DNA of 64,000 nt from Pratylenchus scribneri. Lineage: Eukaryota > Nematoda > Chromadorea > Rhabditida > Pratylenchidae. Below, piece by piece: positions 1 to 15,000 of this stretch. The stretch spans positions 186,001 through 250,000 of the forward strand of contig JAQSEB010000020.1 of NCBI GenBank assembly GCA_030063045.1, in the 5' to 3' direction. Position 1 is the first letter of the stretch, and each line of letters opens with the position of its first letter. Below the pieces are notes generated by a model. The model was not told the origin of the DNA. It did no database searches and worked only from the letters and a program-made list of their open reading frames with translations. The translations under genes and the position numbers were made by a program.

Positions 1-21
1 ATAAATCCCCTAAAGACGTAC

Positions 22-3000
22 TGTGCAATTCGTTCGGCCGCATCCCAATTTTGGTTATGTGTGTGCATTAGGACTGCCTCACGCGCTTTTCCGGCCTTCA
101 AATAATGCTCCTGAAATTTGTTTTTGAAATATTAATTAATTTTTTAAAGAAATGTTAGCAAGGTTTTTCAAGAAGTATTGACGACAATTTGGGTAAAAAA
201 TTTGCCAAAAATTTTTTATTTTGGATGAATTTAATATTTTTATTACTCATCAAATGAAAGTACACAATAGCAGAGTGGATTAAGGCTTACATTTTTGCTT
301 TTAAGGATTTTGAAGGTTCAATACCTAGCAAAGTAAAAATATTTTTTCCATACTGTTTAAATTATTTATTTTCCTGGGTAAGAATCCAATAGTCTAGCTG
401 ATTAGCGCCTATGTCTTTTTTTTTGAGGGGATTCAAGTTTCGATACCCAGTATCATGAACTAATTTTTCCCCTGATGCTTATTTCCATGGGAGAGCCTAA
501 TAGCTGAGTGATTTACTGTCTATATTTTTTTGGGGACTTAAATTCGAAACATAGCTTCATAAAATTATTTTTCCAATGATGTTTAACGCAAATTTTATTT
601 CCCATTATAGTGGATTATTACGGTCTACATTTTTTTGCTTATGAGGATTTAAGATTTGCTACCCAACATCGTTAAATAATTTTTTCGATGCTTTTTAACC
701 TATTTTTTAATACCTAAAGGGCAATAATTTTTAATAATCTTAAAATCATTCCATTGAATTTCATTTATTCTCTAATAATTTTTAATAAAATTTCTATCCA
801 AAAATACCATAATTTAAAAAATGTATTCAAAAGCCTTACTTCTGCCTTGTCCAATTCGCCCTCATCCTCCAAATGTTCCGCATATTTTTGTTGAACAAAT
901 TGAAGTCGATGGCCAGCACCCAATCGGCAAAGTTCAAAGGCAAATTCAAAATCACTGAACATGGAAAAATTCAGAAAATTTTAAAAAATTTAATTAAAAA
1001 TTTTGAAATATTTTCATTGAAGGAAAAATTCATTTAAAAATTTTTAAAAAATTAAATATTTTTTCCAATTCAATTTGACCTTTTTGTGACGGCCATGCCG
1101 ATGGCCTCCTCCAATTGGTCATGGCGAGTCAACAATTTGACGGCCGCATCACCGCCCAAACTTTTTGCCCAAAGGTAGACAATCTTCAAAATTTTATTTA
1201 TATTTAATTTAATTTATTTTATTTTAAATTTTTTGTATTATTTAAATTTATTTTATTATTTTATTTTTTTATTAAAATATTTATTTTATTTTTATTATAT
1301 TTAAATTTATTTTTATTATTTAAATTAATTTAAAATTATTTTAATTTATTTTTATTTACCTGTTTTTGTGCCCGTTCACCGCCTTCTGCCTTGGCCAATC
1401 GATGGGCATCGGCCCATTGTTCTGCCTGCTGATACATGTCAACGGCAGCAGCCTGGACAAAAATTTTTGGTTCAATTAAAGTCAAAATATTTTTTAAATG
1501 ATTTATAAAACAAATAAAAAGAAATTTTACAAATTTGAAAATATTTTTTGATAAATTTTTGTAAAAATTTTAAAAAATTTGGAAATATTTTTTGATAAAT
1601 TTTTATAAAAATTTTAAAAAATTGAAAATATTTTTTAATAAATTTTTATAAAAATTTTAATAAATTTCAAAATATTTTTTGATAATATTAAAAATTTAGA
1701 AAATTTGAAAATATTTTTTGATAAATTTTTATAAAAATTTTAAAAAATTTGAAAATATTTAATGATAAATTTTTAGAAAAAATTTTTATTAAATTGAAAA
1801 TATTTTTTAATAAATTTTTATAAAAATTTTAATAAATTTCAAAATATTTTTTGATAATATTAAAAATTTAGAAAATTTGAAAATATTTTTTGATAAATTT
1901 TTATAAAAATTTTAAAAAATTTGAAAATATTTAATGATAAATTTTTAGAAAAAATTTTTATTAAATTGAAAATATTTTTGAAAAATTTCTTTAAAAAAAA
2001 TTTCAAAAAAATAATTATTAATAAATTTTAATAAAAAATCGAAAAATATTTTTTTAAATTTTTATAAATTTTTATTAAAAAATTCACGCACCCAATTTCC
2101 AGCCAACAAAAATTGTTCCTCCGCCGCCCTCAAATCACCTTTTGCCTCCAACTCTTCGGCCAATCTTTTGTGCGCATTCTTAAATTAAAGAAAATTCGAT
2201 AACATTTTTTGTCCAACTTGAACTTCGTCCGCATGGAATTGGCCCATCAATCGCATCATATCCTCCGTTCTGTCGGCCTCTTTGTATATTGCAATTGCTT
2301 TGTTCGGTTCACCCAAGGCAATGAATAACTATGAAGGAGGATTTTGGGCATTTTAATTTGCCGAATAAACATTGAAATTACCGAAAATATTCTAAACCTA
2401 ATAAACAATCAATAGTTCTGGGTTTAACCAAATTCAAACTTAGTTTTGAACCATTAAACTAAAATTGGTTTAAACCGTTTAATACCCTTTAATTGTTGAC
2501 CAAACCAAAATTGGTTTAAACCGTTTAATACCCTTTAATTGTTGACCAAACCAAAATTGGTTTAAACCGTTTAATACCCTTTAATTGTTGAACAAACCAA
2601 AATTGGTTTAAACCGTTTAATACCCTTTAATTGTTGACCAAACCAAAATTGGTTTAAACCGTTTAATACCCTTTAATTGTTGATCAAACCAAAATTGGTT
2701 TAAACCGTTTAATACCCTTTAATTGTTGACCAAACCAAAATGGGTTTAAACCGTTTAATACCCTTTAATTGTTGACCAAACCAAAATTGGTTTAAACCGT
2801 TTAATACCCTTTAATTGTTGACCAAACCAAAATTGGTTTAAACCGCTTAATACCATTTAATTGTTGACCAAACCAAAATTGGTTTAAACCGTTTAATACC
2901 CTTTAATTGTTGACAAAACCATGACAAATTATATAACATTCAACTCACTTTTTCCGCATCCGCCAATTTTTTCTCCTCAACCAATTGGGCAGCCTTTTCC

Positions 3001-6000
3001 GTATACAATTCCCTACTTTGTTCAATGCCAAAAAGTTCGGCTGCCAGTTTGAATGCGTCCACCCATCGGCTAGCTTTATTGTACATTTCAATGGCTTCCG
3101 CCAATTTGCCCGCATTTACATACAGTGATTCGGCTTTCTGCAATAAATTTTTAATTTTTAAGGTGAAATTAAATTTAATTTTTGGAAAAAAAAATAAATT
3201 TAGGCTAAACAGCATGGAAAATATTAGGTACTTTTCCGTTATCTGTGCGGAGATTTTTTTAGATCAACTGGGTAAGGGAAGGGTCCCACATGAGTCATCC
3301 GGTATAGGTTTAGGGCTTTAGGGAATTGGTTATAATCTCACTTATCCCTAACCCTAACCCTAATCACCCTATGGGAGGAACCTTCATTCTTTTCGAATCT
3401 CCGCACAGATAACGGAAAAGTAGACGATGCTGGGAATCGAACCGTCAACCCCCAAAAACAAAACAAAGACGCCTAACCACATGGACTATTGGGTTCTCTT
3501 ACTCAGAAAAAAGAAATAAAATTCGGTTACACAGCATGGAAAAAAATTACTTTCCAATGCTAGTAATCGAACCTTGAATATCCAAAAGTAAAAAATGTAG
3601 ACGTTAACCACAGAAACTATTGGGTTATCCTATTGAAAAATAAATAATTTAGATTAAATAACATTGTAAAAAAAAAGAAAATTAAATTATCATTGACTTT
3701 CTTAATAAGGAAATTCTCTTAATGATAAATAAACATTTAATTCAAGTTTGGAAATTATTTTTTCTAAAACTATCAAGAAAATGAATGAAAGGAATGCAAT
3801 TAATAAAAAATTAAAATTAATTAAACTCTTAAGGACTAATTTAATTTTCTTAAGAGCAATCTCATTTTCCTTAATGGGAATATTCAAAATAAATAATTCG
3901 AAATCGACTCTTTTAAAGAAAACAAAACAATATTAAATACAAAAAAAATAAAAATAATCGAAAAAAAACTCACATCCAATTCGCCGCTCAACTCAAAATG
4001 TTGGGCAATTTTGGCAAAAAATGGTGCAGTCTGTTCGGATGGCTGCTGTTCCAATGCGTCCAAAATTTCCAATGCCTTTTCCCATTCTCGGGCATGAATT
4101 GCCGAGTCGATGGCCCGAATTGTGTTGCCACTTTCTGTGTGGAATTTTTGGGAAAAAATTATTATTATAATTTAATTCATTAGAATTAATTTTTAATTAA
4201 AAAATAAAATAAATATATTATTTTAATTAAAAATAAATATATATTTCTAATTCAATAGAATTAATTTTTAATTAATAAAATAAGAATATTAAATTAAATT
4301 CATTAGAAAATTAATTTTTAATTATTATAAAAATATAATAATTAAAAATTAATTTTTAATAAAATTATAAAAATACAAATAAAAATTAATTAATTAAAAA
4401 TTTTTAATTAAATTATAAAATAAATAAATTAAATTAAATTCATTAGAAATTAATTTTTAATTAAATTATAATATAAAATATAATTTTAATTTATTAAATT
4501 TTTTGATAATGATGGACCCAAATAGTGAGGAATTGCCACATCGTAGATGCCTTGGCCAAACAGCCAATCCGCCCATTGTTCCTCCAATTGGACAACTCGT
4601 TCCGGGAAATTTAATCGAGCAATCTGGAATTGTTAAAAAGCAAAAAAATATTTAAATTTGTCGCAAAATTTGGATAAAATTGCCTGAATCGCCTTTCCAT
4701 ACAAATGCCCGCGGCAATACAGTTCAAATGCCCTGTCATGTTGGTCCAATGCTTCGTGCAATTCACCGGCCTAAATTTTTGTAGTTAATTATTTTTTGAA
4801 TTTTAATAGTTTTTTTTATTGGAAATTTTACCAACATTTTTTTAAAAAATTTTTTAATGTTTCAATTTGATTTGGAATTAATTATTTTTTATTGAAAATT
4901 TTACCAAAAATTTTCTAATTTTTTTTAAAATTTATTTTTAAGGTTTCATAATTTGGTAAATTTCTAAGTAAAAAATTATTCCTAAGGGAAATTTTTCAAA
5001 AATTTTTCAAAGTTATTTCTTAAAACATTGATTTGGGATAATTAATTTTTATTTTAAATTTTATCAAAATTTTTTTATCTATTTTTTAACTCAATTTGAT
5101 TTGGGAAATTAATTTTTATTGGAAATTTTATCACAAAAAATTTTTTGAAAATGCAAAATTTTTCTTTGGTCAAATGGGTTACCCTCTTCAATTTTTCAAC
5201 ATAATAGGTCTCGGGTTCGAATCCGTTCAAAGGAAATTATTTTTCTAATTTTTGTAGTCACTTTTATACATTTTTATAAATTCTACTGTACATTTATAGA
5301 TTACAGTAATTCCAGCAAAAAATCTTTCCACTACCCAATTTGTCTTTTTTTAAATAAATTTTCTCAAAAATTCTTTAAAAGACAATAACCAACCTTATCG
5401 AACATTTCATGCCTTTCCAATTCGTGGAATATTCTCTCCAATATTCCGCCCATTTCCTCCTCTCCGCCTTCCGTCGATGATTTTGAGGCAATTTGGCTTA
5501 AAAATGTGCGATTATCCAAAAGGAGTTGAACGGCTTGGGCCGGTTGGCCGGCGTTTAAAAACAATTCCAACGCTGCCCATTGGTCACCTTCGCGCATTTT
5601 TATCTGGCGAAATTTAAATAAAAATTTATTTAATTTTTAAATTAAAATATTAAATTAAATTAAAATATAAAATTTTTAATTTATTTAAAATTAAAAATAT
5701 ATAAATTGAATTTCTTTTTAAAATTGAAATAAAAAATAAAATTTATTTTTATAATTTTAAATATAAAAATTGTTTTATTTTTGAAATTAAAAAAAATATA
5801 AAATTGAATTTATTTTAAAAATTAAAATATAAAATTTATTTTTAAATTATAAAATTATATAAAATTTAAATTAAATAAATAAAAAATAAAATTTATTTTT
5901 TTTTAAATTTACCTCAGCTGCCTTTTCCTGTTGTCCAGTTTCGTGTAAATGCCGTTCATATTTGGCGCGTAGTGAATCCGATTCCGGATAATTCTGTAAA

Positions 6001-9000
6001 ATTTAATCTTATTTTTTATTTGTCCCAAAAATTAGTTAAAATGATAAAAAAATGCTTCCTAAAAATATGTAAATTTTCAATTTAAAATACATTTAAAATA
6101 TGCAATTAATTACATTTTTTTTCTGTAAAATTTTTGCCGAAAATATTCAAAATAAGGTTTTATTCTTGAGACTCTCTAAAAATATTATAATTTTCAAAAA
6201 ATAAAAAAAATAAGGAAAAAATCATTTTTTAAAAAATTATTTTAAATTAAAAAATATTTCCGCCTAAAATTATTCGTTAAATTTTAGTATTTTTTTAATA
6301 TTATATAACATGGAAAAAATTATTTTAAAAAAATAAAATGTTTCCGCTAAAAAATATTCCACAACAACCATTGCCCTGGCCAATTCCATTGCCGTCTCCC
6401 AATCGCCCAGCCGTCGCCACATTTCAATTGCCTCCGACAGGGCATTGTTCTCTAGCCAAATGCGTTCGGCCCGTTTGAATTGTTTGGCCATCATTGCCAG
6501 CCGGGCACGCACTTCAAAATGGGCGGCCACCGCCGCTTCGTCCATTGGGGCGCCGAATTGGCGTTCAGCGCGTAAAAGGGTCTCCTAAAGGGATGAGAAT
6601 ATATTTTTGGGATCTTTTAGGATTTTTAATATTTGATGAAAATTTTGGAGATATTTTAAAATATTTGATGGAATTTTTGGGTATTTTTAAAAAATATTTG
6701 GTGAATTTTTGAGTATTTAAAAAAATAGGTGAAATTTTTTAGTATATTTTTAAAAAGTATGGCAAATTTAAAAAAATATTTGTCAAAATTTTGGGTATTT
6801 TTAAAATATTTTTAGTATTTTTAAAAATTTGATGAAATTTATTTAAATTTTCTGAATTTTTGAGTAAAAATTTGATGAAATTTTGAGTATTTTTTAAATA
6901 AAAATTTAAGAAAAAAAAGTTGGGGTAAAATGGATATAAAAATTTATTTAAATTTAATGCAATTGCAATTACCTGAAGGAATTGCATACGAACAAGGTCA
7001 TTGAGACTGGCAAAACATCGTTGGGCCACCATCAATTGGGAATGCTATAAATTAAATAATTTAAAAAATATTTTAAAATTTTAAATCCACCTCCAATGCG
7101 ATTGAAGCCAATTTTCGCCACATTGCCTGTACGTCCATTCCCCGTTGCTCGGATTGTTCCAGGAAGAGGACGGCCCGGCCCAAATCCAATTCATCCAGCG
7201 CAGTGCCAAATTCAATCATTGTACTGTCCAATTCGTAGGCCACTCTGCTGTTATTTTCCTGCAGGCAAAATTATCTATACCGTAGATATTCTATTATAAG
7301 CCCAGTTTCTAGTAGAAGCCCAGTTTCTAGTAGAAGCCCAGTCTCTAATAGAAGCCCACCCCAAAAAATTTTTTTTCCTATTTTTATTTTATGTATTTTT
7401 AAACATGTTTTGAATAATAAAAAATAGTTTTTAGTCCAAAAAACATGTTTGTGAATTCCAAAAGCATGTTCATTTAGTCAAAGAAACATGATTCGAATCG
7501 TAAAAAAATTGTTGAATTTCAAAAAAAAAAATATACTAAAAAATGTTTTGAACCACATAAAATTGTAAAAATTTAGTAAAAATATGTTTTGGATTGAAAA
7601 AAAAATGTTATGATTTTTTGCTAATTTTATTAAAAAAAATTATTTTTATCACTTTTTCCTGTCTGAAATTTATAAGCCCTGTCTCTAGTAGAAGCCCAGT
7701 CTCTAATATAAGCACACTCTAGAAACTAAAGAGCCTCTGAAATTTATAAGCCCATGGTCTTCTATTAGAATATTTACGGTAATTTTAAAAATTTTATCCT
7801 TAAAATAATATTTTAAAAAATAATTTAATAAAAAATTTATAAATTAAAAGCCAACCAAAACGATGACTTCCGTGCGGGTGGAATCCCGGGCCACCATTTC
7901 CACTTCACCTTGGATTTGAAATTGGACAACTCGATCCGTGTGCTCATCCGTGTTGTACCTATTTTTGATTTGAAGGGGAATTTACATTTAAATTGTTTAT
8001 TAATTAAAATAATATTTTTAAAGGTTAGCAATATTTTTGGATAAAATAATAATTAATTTAATTTTAAACAAAAAATTATATTATTTATTAATTTTTAATT
8101 TTAAAATTAAATTAAAAATAAAAAAAAATTCAAAAAATTTATTTCATTAAAAATAAATAAAAAAAATATATTATTAATTCTATCAAAAATAAATAAAAAT
8201 AATAATAATTAAAAATAATTTTAAAAAATATATTTCATTAATTCCATTAAAAAATAATAAAAAATATTCTACCAAATGCAAAGTTGATCATTGGATTGGG
8301 CAACAACCACATCGCTTTGGGGCACCCATTGAACATAGCTGGAATGCCCAATCAAATGGTTGGTTTGCCCATTCTCCAATGAATATAAATGCAAAGCGGC
8401 TCGAATATCACGGAAAAGTAGCTTATTGGCTCGCTCATTTAACTGGAATTTTATAATCAAATTTTTAATAGATTTTTAAAAAAATTTAATCGAATTTTTT
8501 TTAAATGTTTAATCGAATTTTTAAAATAAAAATTTTAATCGATTTTTTAAAACGTTTAATCGAATTTTTAAAATAAAAATTTTAATCGATTTTTTAAAAC
8601 GTTTAATCGAATTTTTAAAATAAAAATTTTAATCGATTTTTTAAAACGTTTAATCGAATTTTTAAAATAAAAATTTTTAATCGAATTTTTTAAAAATTTT
8701 TAATTTAATTTTTTAAAATTTTATCTAATTTTAAAAAAATTTTTAATCAAATATTTTAATTAAAAAATTTTAATCGAATTTTTAAAAATTTTTAATTCAA
8801 TTTTTTAAAATTTTTTAATCTAATTTTTAAAATAAAAATTTTTAATCGAATTTTTTAAAAATTTTTAATTTAATTTTTTAAAATTTTTTAATCTAATTTT
8901 AAAAAAATTTTTAATCAAATATTTTAATTAAAAAATTTTAATCGAATTTTTAAAAATTTTTAATTCAATTTTTTAAAATTTTTAATCTAATTTTTAAAAA

Positions 9001-12000
9001 TTTTTAATCAAATATTTTAATTAAAAAATTTTAATTGAATTTTTAAAAATTTTAATCAAATTTTTTATAATTAATTTCCACGAAATAAATATTTTTCAAA
9101 TTATATTTGCTTTAAGGGAAGTATAAGAAAATTCATTTTTTCCAAATTGATTTAAAAATATTAAAAATTGATTATTCTCAAATGTACTTCTCCAAAATAA
9201 ATTTAAAAAAATTTTATTTTTTTCTGATTAAAAAACAATCGACAAATTCACACCTCCAACCAGTCAATCGCATTTCCATGTTGAATTTGTGCAATTTGAG
9301 TGTTTTTTGCCATGTCCACAATGCTAATTGTGCGCGCATCCAACAAATAGGCAACCCGACGAATTTCGAGTGCATCCGCATTTTGGGATTGGAACTAAAA
9401 AATTAATTTTTAAAATTATTAATTGGGAAAAATAAATTTAAATTATAAATAAATGATTAATTTTTTATCTCAATTTTTAATTTACGTATTATCTGGGTGC
9501 AAATTTTTTATGGTCAACTGGGGAATGGTAAAGGTGACTGACCCCTTGGGGATCATCCACTATCGATTTAGGGTTTTTAGGGGATATGGGCTATCATCTC
9601 ACGTGTCCGTAAACCGTAACCCTAATCCTAATCACCTATAAGCATAGTTGAGCATATAAAAATTTGCTCGTACCTCGTACCGCCATTTTCGGATGACTCG
9701 TGCTCGTACTTTCGTAGCACCCATTTTTCCCCCTCGTAGTCGTACATTACCTCGTACTTTCTTGTACTTTTTCGAAAAATGGCATTTTTTGCCATAGATT
9801 TTTATTTTTTTATCAAAATTTTATTAAAAACGATCATTTTTTGTTGAATTACATGGATATAGGGCATATTTTGACCAATTTTTTGCAGAAAAAGTGAATT
9901 TTTGTCTAAAATCTTGACTTCATGTCGTACTCTTATCGTACTTTTGGTACGACTAAGTACGAGGAAAAATCGGCTCGTACTAGTATTTCGTAGTACGCGT
10001 ACGAGTGCTCAACAAACACTGCCTATTATAAGAGGACTCTCTATTAAAAAAAATCTGCACCCAGCAGCAGATAATATAAATAGCTAAAATTAATTTTTCC
10101 CTGAATAAAAATTAATAAATTTGTAAAAAGTAGAAAAAGATTATACATTATTATTTTTTGAATTCCCAAAATTTTTAATTGGAGAAATAATTAATTAAAT
10201 TTTAAAGGGAATATTAAAATAAATTATTAATTTTTATTTCAATTTTTATAAATTAATATATTTATTTTTCCCAAAATAATAAAATTAATAAATTCTTAAT
10301 AAAATTAATAAAAAAAATTCCTACATTATTTTGTCCATTTTCCACGGCATTTTTTGTGCTTTTTGTCCGCCTCAATCGGACACTGATTTGATGGGGATTG
10401 GCCCGTTCCGTTCGAATCCATCCGGCCAATTCATCTCGGCCATATTCCACAAAATTTATTTCGCCCGCATTCACAATATAGGCAACGGATTCATTGTCCA
10501 AATAGAATTTCTCATTACCACCCGATTGCCATACAATTTCGGAACACTGTGGGTAAAAAAATATATTAATATTAAATATAGTTTTGAATATTTTTCTTAA
10601 TTATTTATCGAAAAGTAGAACCTAAAAAATTTTTATTATTTTCTTCTTTTATTTTTTGAATATTTTTCATAATTATTTATTGAAAAATATAGGCCAAAAT
10701 ATATTTATATTTTTTAATTTTTTCCTCCGGAAATTGTAATTAATTTGATTCGTTGGAGGAAAAAATGTTGTTAATGAATTTAGATGAAGGCCTATTAAAT
10801 AATTTAAAAAATTTAATTTTTTTATAGAAGCCAACATTTTTAAAATTTTCTTCCCCTGAAAATCCTAATTAATTTGATTTTGTACAAAGGAAAAATTTTT
10901 GAATTTTTTTTATAGATTTAAATGAGGATATATTTAAAAAAATAGCTAAAATATTTTTTCAATTAATTTTAATTTTTAACTGAAGCGAAAAACCCCCCAA
11001 TTTAAATTGCCTTAAGCCAGATTAAATTTATTTATTTTCTTTTTTTCTGAAAATCTTAATTACTAATTTGGTTTTGGACGAAAGGAAAAAATTTTGAATT
11101 TTTAATCGTTAATAAATTTAATTGAAGAGAAAAATTAATTTCAACTATCTAATTCTAATTAAATTAAAATCCATTTCTAGTTAAATGATTTTTTTTATAT
11201 CATTTTCTAAAATTTCCTATATAAAATTAGCAATTTTCCCTTAAAATCCCCCTCAAAAATATGCCCTCACCAATCCAGTCCACATGTCTGCCAAAATCAA
11301 TGTGCTCGCCGTGTACACAATCGCATATCGTTGCTGCCGGCCCAAAATGCGCACTTCGCCCAATTCGGCGCCCCTTTTCGAGCGTAAAATGCATTCCGGC
11401 ATTCGGCCATCGCCTCCGCCACCATTTTGGGCTCCATCTTCTCCATTATTTCCGTCAATGTTGTTGGATGAGGCCTTCAGGTCACGGAGGATTGCCTGCG
11501 ATGGCGACACGAATGTCAGCTCGAATCGGTTTCGAAGGATGGTTTTCTGCGGGGAAAAATGTGTCATAGTTATTAGTGTTGAAGTAATTATAGTATAAAT
11601 AAGTTTTATTGGGGAAATTAAATAAATAAAACATTGACATGAAATGAAATGAAAATTGCCATTCTTCAATAAATTTTCATTTATTTAATTTAAATATTTT
11701 TGGTAATTAATAAGGTTAATTTTTAATGTGGATTAAATTTAAATACAACAAAGAAATATTATAAAATTTTAAAAAATTGACATGAATATCCATTTTTGAA
11801 TAGATTTTAATTTTATAATTAAAATTTTTATTTCGATAGTTTTCTGTTAGAGAAAAGGTGTGAATTTTAATGTGGAAAAATTTTATAAAAAATAGGCTAA
11901 CAAATTACTATTTGGGCTATAAAATTAAAAAGTCGACATGGAAATATTCAGTAGGTATTTTCATTTTTTAATTAAAATATTTATGCAATTATCCAAAGGT

Positions 12001-15000
12001 AAATGATTAAAAATTTATAAATTTATTTTTGAATGTGAAATTCTTTTAAAAAATTGGATAATTGTATTAATTAATATTTAGAATTTTTGAACACTAAAAA
12101 TATATTTATTAATAAAATTTTTCAAGTTAATACTAAATGACCTTTCCCCGTAGAACTCGAACTCCCCCACCCAAATAATTAATAAACAAGTGAGTTACCG
12201 ATTGGACAAAAGATGTCTATTAATTATAATTAGGTAAATTATTTACAAAATATATTTTTTATCGCCAAATTTATTTCCTCTAATGAAAGAATATATTTTT
12301 TTTTGAATGTTAGAAAAATATTTTTTCACAAAAATTCCATAAAATTATAAAAATCATTAAAAATTGTATTAAATTATTACCCGAATGGCACAATCGATGG
12401 CCACGACTGCGCCGAGCATGTTTGAGCAGCACAAAATGGAGCCATCCGCTTTCCAGGCTAACCCGGTGATTGTGTACAAATTGTGGATTCGAAGGAGGCC
12501 TCCTTCATCCCAGGCTCCACGTCGCTGATTCCAACACATCAAACGAATTCTTAAATTAATTTTTAATTTTTTCTCACTTTTTAAAATTTTTGTACAGATT
12601 TTAAAATATTTAAAAAATATATATATAATTTTTTAAGTTTTTTTTTAATTCTATACCCTACTCTCCCTTATAAATTAATAAAAAAAATTTAAATTTTTAA
12701 AATTTCATAGGGTAATTTTTTCGTTAAAAATTAATTTTAAAAATTAAAATTTTATTTTAAAATTTATTTTCAATTTTTACAAATTTTATACAATAGTTTT
12801 TCTTTTCAAAATTAATTATAAAATTTATTAAAAATTTATTTTTAAAAAAATTTTATTCGGCATTTTTTCCATTAATTATTTTTATAAATAATTAAAATAT
12901 ATTTTTTAAATTTCAATTTTTTATATCTTTCTTTTTCCAATAATTAATTTTAAAAATTAATTAAAATGTAATTTAGAATATTTACAAATTTTTAATTTTT
13001 TTTCCGTTAAAAATAAATTTCTAAAAATTTTAAAATTTAATAAAAATTTATTCTAATTTTTTCAATTTTTAAAATTTTTATTGTTAGTATTTAAATTAAA
13101 AATTAAATTTTAAAAATTAATATTCAAAATTTCTCCAAATTTTCCAAATTTTTTATACAGTAATTTTTCCATCCAAAAATGATTTTTATAAATATTAAAA
13201 AATTTTTCTCCAACCTATCAAAACTGCCGAACACTGCATTGTGGCCACTAGAGTCGATGGTGGCCACCGTGAATTCCTTTTCCCCTGGGCCTCCTTTGCC
13301 ACCTTCATTCTCCTCCGTTGATCCACTGTAGTCGAATTGTTGGAGTATTCGACCGCCTTGTTCTGTGTATGAGATTAGCCGACGGTCGGTGCCTGCGGCC
13401 AAAATGCCACCAACCCCAGAGAGCACCAAAGCGAATGGAGCGCAGGAATGGAGGCAAACACGGGACTGAAAAAATGATGGGAAGATGGAAACGGATTTTA
13501 TTTTTAAAGCAATATAAAAAGTGGCAGTACCTACCACAACCATAGGCATAAATTAGTCTCCTCCAATATCCCAAATAGAAATTTAAATTCCTATCTTCGT
13601 TCTTGCATAATTTCAAAGACAATTCATTTATTGAAAATTAATAATAAGGAGGAATTTTGGGCATTTGGTTTAACAAAAATATTAAGAATCCTATTTATCA
13701 TTATTTGACTTAATTAAAACATTTATAATACCAATATAAATAAATACATTTATTAATTTTAGATTAGAACCGGTCATCATAAGATTAGTATTTGCAAATT
13801 TTTTTTCTAGATTTCTCAAATTAATTTTTAATTAATTTGCAAAATTGGCGTCATTAAATAATTTTGGACTCCTTTTAATATAATCTCCATTAATAGAAAT
13901 ACAAATTCCATATTTGCTTTTTTATATTAGCTTATTATTATTTAGTTCGAATATTTATAGGCCAATTTTATAATTCTTTTATCTATAAGATAATTCATGC
14001 TTTATTACATAATTCATTTGAAAAATTGATGTTAATATTGTCAAAAATTTTAAAATTTCTTAACTAACTTTTTTCCTTTTCTAAGCTTAATTTTAACATT
14101 TCCAGAATTCAGGATAGCATACATTTATAAATAAATTAATTAATTTTAGATCATCCCTAAAAATGTCATTTTTTTTATCATTCTTTTATTTAGGATAATC
14201 TCAATATCAAATTAATTCTCACATGTGTTCTGGAGTCAAATGAGTAGAGGAAAATGGTACCATCCTCATGATCGGACAGGAAAGATCGACGATTTGGACT
14301 AAAAAATTCATAAATTACTCAAAAATCCCTCCCTCCAAAACTGACTGTTGAGCCAATGCGCAAACCGGCGCCTCCCCCTTGTAAAGGGTGGAACATTTGT
14401 TGGAGCCGGCCGACGCCAACCGTACTTTTCCATCCAAAAGACCAATGATCAATTTACTTTCGCTTGGCCATGCCATTGAAATTACGGCCGAGGATTGGGC
14501 AAATTTGTTGCAGATCACCTTCTTCTCGTCCCTGAAATTGTGTGATGAAGATGATTTAAATTATATTTAGCTATAAATTCGGAATTTAGCAAAAAAGGGA
14601 CCGAATCCCTTCTAAATAAATATGTAATGTAATGTTTGATTAAACCTTGAGGGAACAATTTTCTGCTGTTCTTTACAAGAATTGCTATGAGGCTTTGACT
14701 TTTTTTAAAAGAATTTTTAGTCAAACAGATATAAATTCCGATTATAAATTTCGACAAGAATTATTTGCATTCAATTCCAACAGAGTGAGTGAGTGAGTTT
14801 TATACTTGGTATTTTTGGTCATCAAATTTCATCTTGAAATAAACTTTAAAATCCCTAAAAATGCAAAAAGTGCCACAAAATCCAAGACCTAAATGCATTG
14901 GAAAATTGAAGGGTTTCCATTTCCATAGGATCGAAAATTTTCAAACAAATTTTTTGGTTATTTAAAAGTCTTAGCCAGCCTAAACATATTTCTAATCTAA

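Noticed and set aside
3340..3370. Telomeric or subtelomeric sequence (CCCTAA repeats)
   Set aside because: Only a few units, inside a short MITE, and the wrong repeat for typical nematode telomeres (TTAGGC).
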